From: Streptomyces sp. NBC_01408
Lineage (GTDB): Bacteria > Actinomycetota > Actinomycetes > Streptomycetales > Streptomycetaceae
Length of the DNA: 64,000 bases
Assembly: GCF_026340255.1 (NCBI RefSeq)
Contig: NZ_JAPEPJ010000001.1
Span: 4,867,501-4,931,500 of the forward strand
Reading direction: 5' to 3'
Of this stretch, positions 33,425-39,538 are shown in pieces. Within the stretch, counting starts at the first letter, position 1. Each line of letters begins with the position of its first letter. The position numbers and the translations under genes are program-made. Under the pieces are notes generated by a model, which was not told the DNA's origin, did not search any database, and was given only the letters and a program-made list of their open reading frames with translations.

Positions 33425-34665
33425 CCTGCCCGATCGACCACTCCGGCCCCGGCGACGCCACGACCCTCACCCTCGACCCCTTCGTCGCCGACCTCGACGC
33501 GGAGAGCGCCGCACTGCGCGCCGCTGGTCCGCTCGTACGGGTCGTCCTGCCCGGCGGCGTCGGCGTCTACGCCGTCACCCGCCACGCCGAGGCACGGGCC
33601 CTGCTCACCGACTCCCGGGTGGTCAAGGACATCGGCGTCTGGGGTGCCTGGCAGCGCGGCGAGATACCCCCGGACTGGCCGCTGATCGGCCTCGCCAACC
33701 CCGGCCGCTCGATGCTCACCGTCGACGGCGACGAGCACCGCCGGCTGCGCACCCTGGTCGCGCAGGCCCTGACCGTACGCCGGGTGGAGAGGCTGCGGGC
33801 CGGTATCGAGGCCCTGACCGCCGGCATGCTCGACCGGCTGGCCGCCCTGCCGGCCGGCGAACGCGTCGACCTGAAGGCCGAGTTCGCCTACCCGCTGCCG
33901 ATGAACGTGATCAGCGAGCTGATGGGCGTGGACGCCGCCGAACACCCGCGGCTGAAGGCGCTCTTCGAGAAGTTCTTCTCCACGCAGACCCGGCCCGAGG
34001 AGGTGCCGCAGATGATGGCGGACCTCGGGGCGCTCTTCTCCCGCATCGTGGAGTCCCGGCGCGAGAACCCGGGCGACGACCTGACCAGCGCGCTCATCGC
34101 CGCCTCGGAGGACGGCGACCACCTCACCACCGAGGAGATCACCAACACCCTCCAGCTGATGGTCGCGGCCGGCCACGAGACCACGATCAGCCTGATCGTC
34201 AACGCGGTCGTCGCCCTGCAGACCCACCCCGATCAGCGCGCCCGCGTCCTCAAGGGCGAGGTGCCCTGGGAGAACGTCATCGAGGAGACCCTGCGCTGGT
34301 CCACCCCGACCTCGCACGTCCTGATCCGCTTCGCCGCCGAGGACATCGAGGTCGGGGACCGGATCCTGCCGAAGGGCGAGGGCCTCATCGTCTCCTTCGG
34401 CGCCATCGGCCGCGACGAGGAGCAGCATGGCGCCACCGCGGGGGAGTTCGACGTCACCCGCACCCCGAACCGCCACATCTCCTTCGGCCACGGCCCGCAC
34501 GTCTGCCCCGGCGCGGCCCTCTCCCGCCTGGAGGCCCTGGTCGCCCTCCCGGCCCTGTACGCCCGCTTCCCGGACCTGAGGCTGGCCGTCGCCCCCGAGG
34601 AGCTCCGCAACAAGCCGGTCCTGACCCAGAACGACCTGTTCGACCTGCCGGTCCACCTGTCCTGA
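33421..34665 (+). CDS. CYP154-type cytochrome P450
   Basis: 414 residues from ATG 33421. The I helix is MVAAGHETTISLIVNAV, the ExxR motif is intact (EETLRWSTP) and the haem loop is ISFGHGPHVCPGAALSRLEA. All catalytic hallmarks are present, in contrast to the overlapping CYP157. This CYP157-CYP154 order at the end of a conservon is known from other Streptomyces. The natural substrate is unknown; CYP154 members hydroxylate steroids and other small hydrophobic molecules in vitro. Confidence 0.92.
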   Translation: MTCPIDHSGPGDATTLTLDPFVADLDAESAALRAAGPLVRVVLPGGVGVYAVTRHAEARALLTDSRVVKDIGVWGAWQRGEIPPDWPLIGLANPGRSMLTVDGDEHRRLRTLVAQALTVRRVERLRAGIEALTAGMLDRLAALPAGERVDLKAEFAYPLPMNVISELMGVDAAEHPRLKALFEKFFSTQTRPEEVPQMMADLGALFSRIVESRRENPGDDLTSALIAASEDGDHLTTEEITNTLQLMVAAGHETTISLIVNAVVALQTHPDQRARVLKGEVPWENVIEETLRWSTPTSHVLIRFAAEDIEVGDRILPKGEGLIVSFGAIGRDEEQHGATAGEFDVTRTPNRHISFGHGPHVCPGAALSRLEALVALPALYARFPDLRLAVAPEELRNKPVLTQNDLFDLPVHLS

Positions 34666-34680
34666 CCGGCGAAATCCACA

Positions 34681-34716
34681 TGTACGGGCGTCCGGACTCC
34701 TGTTAGGTTCATCGTG
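34681..34716 (+). promoter_or_regulatory. Candidate leaderless promoter of the gene at 34716
   Basis: TAGGTT at 34704-34709 is a good Streptomyces -10 box. With the usual 6-nt gap, transcription would begin exactly at G34716, the first base of the GTG start codon. The -35 position (TGTACG, 34681-34686, 17-nt spacer) is weak. No ribosome binding site precedes the GTG, consistent with a leaderless message. Confidence 0.5.
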
Positions 34717-35447
34717 TGCCGAAGCTGAATCAGATCATCGCAGTGGAAAAGGGCGTCAAGTCCAAATCCCTCCAGGAGCTCTCGCAGGCTCACCACGACG
34801 TCCAGAAGCCCGCCCTGCTGGCCGGCATCTCCCGGACCTACCAGCCCAAGGACGAGGAGGGCGAGCAACTGCCCCCGGAGTCCACGCGGGTGCAGGTCAA
34901 GGCCGAGGACGTGCTGCGGGCCACGGCGGGGACGCTGACGCGGCTGTTCGACGTGACGGCGACCAAGGACTGGGCCAACCGCAGCGCGGCCGCGGACGTG
35001 GTCGTGGACGGCTCGGTGCTGTTGGAGCAGGTGCCCGTGCCGTACCTGCTGTTCCTGGAGAAGCAGCTGACGGACATGCACACCTTCGTACGGAAGCTGC
35101 CGGTGCTGGACGCCTCCGAATCCTGGAACCTGGACCCGTCCACGGACTCCTGGAAGACGGACCCGGTCCGCACCATCCGCACCAAGAAGGTGCCGCGCAA
35201 CCACGTCAAGGCCGAGGCGACGGACAAGCACCCGGCGCAGGTCGAGGTGTACTACGAGGACGTCCCCGTCGGGTACTGGACGACGGTGAAGTTCTCCGGC
35301 GCGCTGCCCGCCCGCAGGGTGAACGAGCTGCTGGACCGGGTGGAACGGCTCCAGCAGGCGGTCAAGTTCGCCCGCGAGGAGGCCAACAGCACCGAGGTCA
35401 GCGACCAGCGGGTCGGCGACGCGGTGTTCGGCTACCTGTTCAGGTAG
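34716..35447 (+). CDS. Conserved actinobacterial protein of unknown function (probably DUF7873), beside two tRNA-like RNAs
   Basis: 243 residues from GTG 34716 (MPKLNQIIAVEKGVKSKSLQ). It is soluble, mixed alpha/beta, with no signal, no membrane helix and no catalytic motif that I recognise. Conspicuous segments are SRTYQPKDEEGEQLPPESTR, LLFLEKQLTDMHTFVRKLP, a basic stretch TIRTKKVPRNHVKAEATDKH (about 168-187) that could contact RNA, and the C-terminal GYWTTVKFSGALPARRVNEL followed by a coiled helix ending FGYLFR. I recall near-identical proteins in many Streptomyces and believe Pfam calls them DUF7873, but the name is uncertain. Two permuted tRNA-like RNAs begin 48 nt after its stop on the same strand, which makes an RNA-linked role the best guess. 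Confidence 0.8.
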   Translation: MPKLNQIIAVEKGVKSKSLQELSQAHHDVQKPALLAGISRTYQPKDEEGEQLPPESTRVQVKAEDVLRATAGTLTRLFDVTATKDWANRSAAADVVVDGSVLLEQVPVPYLLFLEKQLTDMHTFVRKLPVLDASESWNLDPSTDSWKTDPVRTIRTKKVPRNHVKAEATDKHPAQVEVYYEDVPVGYWTTVKFSGALPARRVNELLDRVERLQQAVKFAREEANSTEVSDQRVGDAVFGYLFR

Positions 35448-35458
35448 CCCCATGATCG

Positions 35459-35492
35459 CCCCCCGTTGTGAGCGGGGGGTGCGCGAGAGCGC
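35459..35492 (+). terminator. Two hairpins between the gene and the tRNA-like RNAs
   Basis: CCCCCCG (35459-35465) pairs with CGGGGGG (35473-35479) around TTGTGAG. Immediately after, GCGC-GAGA-GCGC (35481-35492) forms a short stem with a GNRA tetraloop. The first could end or attenuate the upstream message. The second abuts the outer helix of RNA A, so it may be part of that RNA or of a longer structured transcript. Confidence 0.5.
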
Positions 35493-35494
35493 AA

Positions 35495-35628
35495 GCTGAA
35501 ACTGATGTTGAAGCTGACAAGGGGTGTCAGTTGGGGGTTCGAATCCCTCCCCCGGCACTGCGTGCCGGGGTGGCCCAAGCCTGGCAGAGGCGGCCCCGTT
35601 AAATTCAGATTCTCGCTCCAGTCTCAGC
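35495..35628 (+). ncRNA. Circularly permuted tRNA-like RNA A (permuted tRNA or YrlA-like Y RNA)
   Basis: A full tRNA-like fold is present with its 3' half first. 3' half: anticodon 3' strand GGGGT (35521-35525), variable region 35526-35532, and a T arm GGGGG-TTCGAAT-CCCTC (35533-35549). The acceptor 3' strand CCCCGGC (35550-35556) and A35557 complete it. After CTGCGT comes the 5' half: acceptor 5' strand GCCGGGG (35564-35570), seven perfect pairs with CCCCGGC. Then come TG, a D arm with GG at 35583-35584, and anticodon 5' strand GCCCC (35593-35597), which pairs with GGGGT. Outside it, 35510-35517 pairs with 35605-35612 (7 of 8) and 35495-35504 with 35619-35628 (9 of 10). The loop GTTAAAT would present UAA if matured as a tRNA. 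Confidence 0.82.
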
Positions 35629-35640
35629 ATTCGCCGCCGA

Positions 35641-35779
35641 ACACCGGATCGACCGAGCGTGGACGATCACCGACGGATGGGGGTTCAAGTCCCTCCTGCG
35701 CCTCTCTCGTGGCGCGGTAGTTCAAAGGCAGAACACGTCGGTCTCAATATGATCCGCGACTCTTAAACGCCGCCGGTGT
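35641..35779 (+). ncRNA. Circularly permuted tRNA-like RNA B (permuted tRNA or YrlA-like Y RNA)
   Basis: This has the same architecture as RNA A with a different sequence. 3' half: CGACG (35671-35675), GAT, T arm GGGGG-TTCAAGT-CCCTC (35679-35695), acceptor CTGCGCC (35696-35702) and T35703. After CTCTCGT comes the 5' half: GGCGCGG (35711-35717; seven pairs with CTGCGCC, one G-U). Then TA, a perfect 4-bp D stem GTTC/GAAC (35720-35723 with 35731-35734) with loop AAAGGCA, and CGTCG (35736-35740), which pairs fully with CGACG. Flanking helices: 35665-35669 with 35750-35754, 35655-35661 with 35755-35762 (one bulge), and 35641-35647 with 35773-35779. Loop GTCTCAA would present CUC if matured. Confidence 0.82.
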
Positions 35780-35800
35780 GCGCAATTGGGTGGCAAGCAG

Positions 35801-35831
35801 GAGCCCGGGAGCTGGACATGCTCCCGGGCTC
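35801..35831 (+). terminator. Perfect 12-bp terminator hairpin after RNA B
   Basis: GAGCCCGGGAGC (35801-35812) pairs perfectly with GCTCCCGGGCTC (35820-35831) around TGGACAT. It closes the protein/RNA locus and also lies 38 nt before the end of the convergent anti-sigma gene, so it may serve both strands. Confidence 0.75.
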
Positions 35832-35868
35832 TGTCACGTTCCCGCCCCCACCGCCCGGACGGGGACCG

Positions 35869-36594
35869 CTACACCGGTACGGACACGAACGCCCTGCCCG
35901 CCTCGTTCTCGACGAGGATCGCCTTGACGTTCGAGGGATCCACGGCCGCCGAGCCGTCCAGCGACGCCCCCTTGCCCTCCCCGTTCTCCTGGCTGCCCAC
36001 GACCCAGCCGCCCGCGGTGGTGCGCGTACCGTCCTTGGCGACCACGACCAGCCGGCACCGCTCGCCCGGGGGAATCCCCGTCACGGCAGCGTTCACCCGC
36101 ACCCACTGCGTCGCGGGCATCATCTGTACGGTCATCCGCGCACCCGTGCCCCGATCGGTGGCCGAGGCCACCTTGGTCCCGGCCGGGGGCGCCGAAGGGG
36201 CCGCGGAGGCCGACGGGGACGGCTGCGGAGGCAGCGCCCGGGCTTCCGGATCCCCGCCGCCGAGCTGCGCGCCGGCCCAGAACACCGCGGCCATGGAGGC
36301 CGCAGCGGCCAGCCCCGCGAGACCCAGCCGGCGGCGCTGCGCACCGGCCCGCTCGCCGCGCATCTGCCGCAGCGTGCGCTGGAGCAGCAGATCCCCGCCC
36401 TGGGGCGGTCCGTCGAGGAACGCCTCCTCGGGCACCTCGCCGAGCGCCAGCTCCATCTCGCGCAACGCGGCCACCTCCTCCCGGCACTGCACACATCCGC
36501 GCATGTGCTCCTCGACCCGGCGGGTCTCCTCGTCGTCCAGGACGCCGAGCACGTACGGGCCGAGCAGTTCCTCCTCGTGTCGCTGCCGGTTCAT
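35869..36594 (-). CDS. Anti-sigma factor with zinc-finger domain, membrane anchored
   Basis: 241 residues from ATG 36594. The N-terminal ZAS domain has H30-x3-C34-x2-C37 (EEHMRGCVQCREE), the zinc motif of anti-sigma factors. One transmembrane helix (GLAGLAAAASMAAVFWAGAQ, about 89-110) divides it from an extracytoplasmic C-terminal domain of the RskA type (RMTVQMMPATQWVRVNAAVT, PPGERCRLVVVAKDG). It should hold the sigma factor encoded immediately upstream, with a 4-nt overlap, until a signal triggers release or proteolysis. Confidence 0.92.
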   Translation of the reverse strand: MNRQRHEEELLGPYVLGVLDDEETRRVEEHMRGCVQCREEVAALREMELALGEVPEEAFLDGPPQGGDLLLQRTLRQMRGERAGAQRRRLGLAGLAAAASMAAVFWAGAQLGGGDPEARALPPQPSPSASAAPSAPPAGTKVASATDRGTGARMTVQMMPATQWVRVNAAVTGIPPGERCRLVVVAKDGTRTTAGGWVVGSQENGEGKGASLDGSAAVDPSNVKAILVENEAGRAFVSVPV

Positions 36595-37202
36595 GCCACC
36601 ACCTCACGCAGTCCGGCGGGCTGCTGGGGCGGCCTGCCCGTTCGATTTCCTGTTCTGGAGCCGTTCCCCCTGGCACCGCTGTCCGTGAAGACCTCGCGCA
36701 GGGCCTTGAGGGCGTAGTGCGAGCGCGATTTGACCGTGCCCGCGGGGATGCCGAGGCTGTCGGCGGCCTCCGCGACGCTGAGCTGCCGGTAGTACAACTC
36801 CTTGAGTACGTCACGGTGTTCCGGTGACAGCTGGTCGAGTGCCCCCAGGACCGTCATCGAGTCCACCACGGAGTCGGCGTGGTCCGCCTCCACGGGGGGA
36901 GCGGACGCCTCCCCGGAGACCTCCGGCGGACGGGCGGCCTTGGCCCGGTACCGGTCGGTGATGATGTTGCGGGCCACCGTGAGCAGCCAGCCGCGCACCG
37001 AGCCCTTCCCGTTGACCAGGACCTCGGAATGCCGCCAGGCCCGGATCAGGGTCTCCTGGACCACGTCCTCGGCGGCGGCCCGGTCTCCGGTCAGCCGGGT
37101 GGCGTACGCGAGCAGGGCATGGCCGTGCTCCTCGTACACCGACTTGATCAGTGCCTCATCGGTCGAGCCCCGCCGAGTGCGGGGCCACAGTGGTCCGGCC
37201 AT
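36591..37202 (-). CDS. ECF RNA polymerase sigma factor
   Basis: 203 residues from ATG 37202, chosen because GGAGAGGGTGAG precedes it. Region 2 reads YATRLTGDRAAAEDVVQETL, IRAWRH and WLLTVARNIITDRYRAK (about 33-88). Region 4 reads LSPEHRDVLKELYYRQLSVA, EAADSLGIPAGTVKSRSHYA (about 125-165). The length and adjacent ZAS anti-sigma gene make it a SigK/RskA- or SigL-like ECF factor. The operon order is sigma then anti-sigma, which often allows autoregulation. No promoter motif with clear ECF character was identified. Confidence 0.93.
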   Translation of the reverse strand: MAGPLWPRTRRGSTDEALIKSVYEEHGHALLAYATRLTGDRAAAEDVVQETLIRAWRHSEVLVNGKGSVRGWLLTVARNIITDRYRAKAARPPEVSGEASAPPVEADHADSVVDSMTVLGALDQLSPEHRDVLKELYYRQLSVAEAADSLGIPAGTVKSRSHYALKALREVFTDSGARGNGSRTGNRTGRPPQQPAGLREVVA

Positions 37203-37285
37203 CTCACCCTCTCCGTCTTCCTCGCTTACCAGGTGCGGTCGGAACACGCCCTGCGCGCACGCGCGGTTCACGTGACGTACATCAC

Positions 37286-38284
37286 TCAGATCCGGCAGGC
37301 GCGGCCCGTGTTGAGGCAGTCGGCCACCGAGGCCATCTGCTGGTCGGTCATCGCGTTCACGAACATCGCGTGGTCCGTCTTCGGGCTGTGCCGCTGCTCG
37401 GGGAAGGAGTCGAGCGCGACCGGCACGCCCTGGGGGAGCTCGTACGTGAAGGAGATCCGCAGCTCGGGCACCGGGAAGGTGCCCCGCGGGCATACACCGC
37501 CCGCTGCGGGGAACAGCAGGTGCGAGCGGTGCCCCGCGCTGCTGGTGTCGATGCCGTTCCAGCAGCTGGGGAAGGCCAGGGTGCGGGTGAGCCGGTCGCC
37601 CTCGGGGCAGCGGGGATAGCGGGTGGTGGACCGGTCGGGGGAGCCGGAACAGCCCCAGCGGGCCCGGACGTCGGCGTCGCTGCCCGCCGTGTGCGCGACG
37701 GCGTCGCCCGTCATCCCGCGCAGGAACCGCGGCATCGGCACCACCTTGCTCGCCGGGTTGCCACGGAACTCCACCAGGACCGAGGCCTCCGGCACGATCT
37801 CACCGGTGTTGCCGTGGCCCGCCGAGGTCTCGTGCGGGCGCGTGCCAGGCCGGTCCAGGCGGCGCAGGACGGGCCAGTAGTACGTGGACCGGTCGCCGCC
37901 TTTGCAGCTGGTGGCGGCCGCGTCCAGGGACTCGTCGGTCGACATGGCGTCGGTGGAGAGGTTCCCCACGTACGCGTGCGTGTGGTGGGCCCCGGCCCGC
38001 AGTCCGGGCGAGACGACCAGGTTGTCCTCGTTGTAGTGGCCCTGCTCGTTGCGGCCGCAGTCCACCGCCACCGAGCCGGTCGAGGCGTCGGGCCCCGGCG
38101 CCGGCGCGCGGTCCGGGGCACCCGGAACGTCGCGGATGTCCACGTAGTCGGAGGGTGCGGGACCGGTGGCGCCGGCCCCGTGCTGCGGACCGGCCGCTCG
38201 CGAGGCACCCAGGACGGCGGCGAGCAGCCCGCCGCCCAGGACCAGGCAGATGACGACAGTGAGCAGGCGGTGTTCGTTCCCCAT
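37286..38284 (-). CDS. DUF1996-domain secreted protein
   Basis: 332 residues from ATG 38284 (MGNEHRLLTVVICLVLGGGL). An N-terminal helix serves as signal peptide or anchor. The DUF1996 domain includes YVDIRDVPG, HHTHAYVGNLSTDAMST, the very characteristic CWNGIDTSSAGHRSHLLFP, and CPRGTFPVPELRISFTYELP. Several His/Asp/Cys residues are conserved and metal binding has been suggested, but no function is established. An 83-nt gap separates it from the sigma factor gene on the same strand, so it may or may not be in that operon. Confidence 0.88.
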   Translation of the reverse strand: MGNEHRLLTVVICLVLGGGLLAAVLGASRAAGPQHGAGATGPAPSDYVDIRDVPGAPDRAPAPGPDASTGSVAVDCGRNEQGHYNEDNLVVSPGLRAGAHHTHAYVGNLSTDAMSTDESLDAAATSCKGGDRSTYYWPVLRRLDRPGTRPHETSAGHGNTGEIVPEASVLVEFRGNPASKVVPMPRFLRGMTGDAVAHTAGSDADVRARWGCSGSPDRSTTRYPRCPEGDRLTRTLAFPSCWNGIDTSSAGHRSHLLFPAAGGVCPRGTFPVPELRISFTYELPQGVPVALDSFPEQRHSPKTDHAMFVNAMTDQQMASVADCLNTGRACRI

Positions 38285-38449
38285 GGCGGTCACGTTTGCC
38301 GGTGGCGCCACCGGCGTCAACCTGGCATCCGCATGGCGAGCGTCAGTCCGCCGCTTTCCCGTCAGATCCCGCCATACAGCGACAAGTCATGTCCTGTAAC
38401 CATCGCGGGTGGTTGCCGAGCCGGAGGAGGACCGAGCACAGTACGCCGT

Positions 38450-39187
38450 ATGACACCCGCTGAGCTCCTGCACGCCTTCGCCCGCACCCGCGCCTCGCTC
38501 GACGGCCGCGAGGTGACGTTCTGGTGGTCCGGCGACGTCTACTCCTGGGCCCCGGGCGAGCCCTACCAGCGCCTCTTCGGCTTCGAGGGGCTCAATGCCG
38601 CCCGGCTCGTCACGGACGAGGAGAGCGGCGGCTACCAACTGCTCTCCAGGGAAGCCGCCTTCTACCTGGACCCCCTCACCCGGGAGGTCTTGGAGACCTG
38701 GGAGGGCAAGCCGGTGGTCCACGTCTGGAACGATCCGGCCAACCAGAAGCTGCGCCCCTTCCCCGTCCCCCTCACGGACCTCGGCGAGCAGGTCTGCTTC
38801 AGCCTGGAGATCCCGCTGGCCTACCCCTCCCCGCTGCCCGTCGAGGAGTACCCGCGGAACTCGGCCGACGACACCTACCGGGCGCTGGAACTCTTCCAGT
38901 TCTTCGCGCCCGCGTCCGTCCTCACCACCGAGGCGGCGAGCGTCCCCTCGACCATGTCGTGGACGCGGATGTCCCCGTGGCTCCCCTGGATGGAACGGGG
39001 CGGGCGGGCCGGCGGCCTCACCTTCCACTGCCGGGGCCGCAAGCTGGACTCCTACGACGAGGTCCCGGAACGCACGCGCGCCTACATCGCCGAGCGGCAC
39101 CCCGAATTCGCCCACGCGCCGGAGAAGTGGAGCGAGCCGAACGAGACCAGCTGGACCTACTTCCGCAAGCTGTCCGGCGGCCGGTAG
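38450..39187 (+). CDS. DUF1838 family protein
   Basis: 245 residues from ATG 38450, preceded by GGAGGAGG at 20 nt and no closer site. The pattern WWSGDVYSWAPGEPYQRLFG, FEGLNAARL, REAAFYLDPLTREVLETWEG and VVHVWNDPANQ is that of DUF1838. The protein is soluble, with no signal peptide here. The function is not known. It is monocistronic, with a GC-rich hairpin at 39204-39223 behind it. Confidence 0.78.
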   Translation: MTPAELLHAFARTRASLDGREVTFWWSGDVYSWAPGEPYQRLFGFEGLNAARLVTDEESGGYQLLSREAAFYLDPLTREVLETWEGKPVVHVWNDPANQKLRPFPVPLTDLGEQVCFSLEIPLAYPSPLPVEEYPRNSADDTYRALELFQFFAPASVLTTEAASVPSTMSWTRMSPWLPWMERGGRAGGLTFHCRGRKLDSYDEVPERTRAYIAERHPEFAHAPEKWSEPNETSWTYFRKLSGGR

Positions 39188-39203
39188 CAGGCCCCGGCGG
39201 CCG

Positions 39204-39223
39204 CCCCCCGGCGCCGCGGGGGG
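39204..39223 (+). terminator. GC hairpin downstream of the DUF1838 gene
   Basis: CCCCCCG (39204-39210) pairs with CGGGGGG (39217-39223) around GCGCCG, starting 17 nt after the stop codon. It has the usual Streptomyces terminator form without a T-tract. Confidence 0.55.
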
Positions 39224-39538
39224 AGCGGCAGGGGCCGGACAAGGGTTTTCCCCGTATCGAGTTCATCCCCGTGTTGCCTACTGTCTGCCCACCGGCGATC
39301 TTCCCCCTGCCCGACAGCCCACGCTCCAACCCCACATGGCGCGATGCCGTCGGGCCGGGCGGATCGCCGGTCACGCCGTTGCCCGGCCCCACCGCCGTGG
39401 ACGGGCAGCGTGGCGCGCGGCGGTGGCCGGGGCGGGTTCGACCAGCCCCTCCCGGTCCCGTGGCCGCCGGTTCACCTCCCACACTGCACCGACCGGCCGC
39501 TCCGGCCTGCCCGGAAACGGCCCTCGAAAGGGAACACC
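39224..39538. other. Long 5' region of the S8 protease gene
   Basis: About 315 nt with no convincing gene. A slightly AT-richer patch at 39241-39290 (TTTTCCCCGTATCGAGTTCA, TTGCCTACTGT) is the likeliest promoter area, but no clear -35/-10 pair could be placed. The AAAGGGA ribosome binding site of the protease gene is at its end. Confidence 0.4.

Noticed and set aside
35495..35628. Group I intron halves around a split anticodon
   Set aside because: The flanks are too short (about 25 nt each side) and show no P3-P7 core; they only form simple helices.
35505..35766. Open frames of 71-80 codons running through the permuted tRNA-like region
   Set aside because: They read straight through T arms and D arms, have no ribosome binding site and no protein-like composition; the RNA structures explain the sequence.
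35521..35779. Ordinary (non-permuted) tRNA genes, or a two-piece tmRNA
   Set aside because: In linear order no half pairs with the next half at both acceptor and anticodon stems; the pairing works only in permuted order. No tag-peptide reading frame or tmRNA pseudoknots are seen.
37151..38449. N-terminal extension of the DUF1838 gene to 678 codons
   Set aside because: The extension is the antisense of the DUF1996 and sigma genes and has no domain character; DUF1838 starts at ATG 38450.
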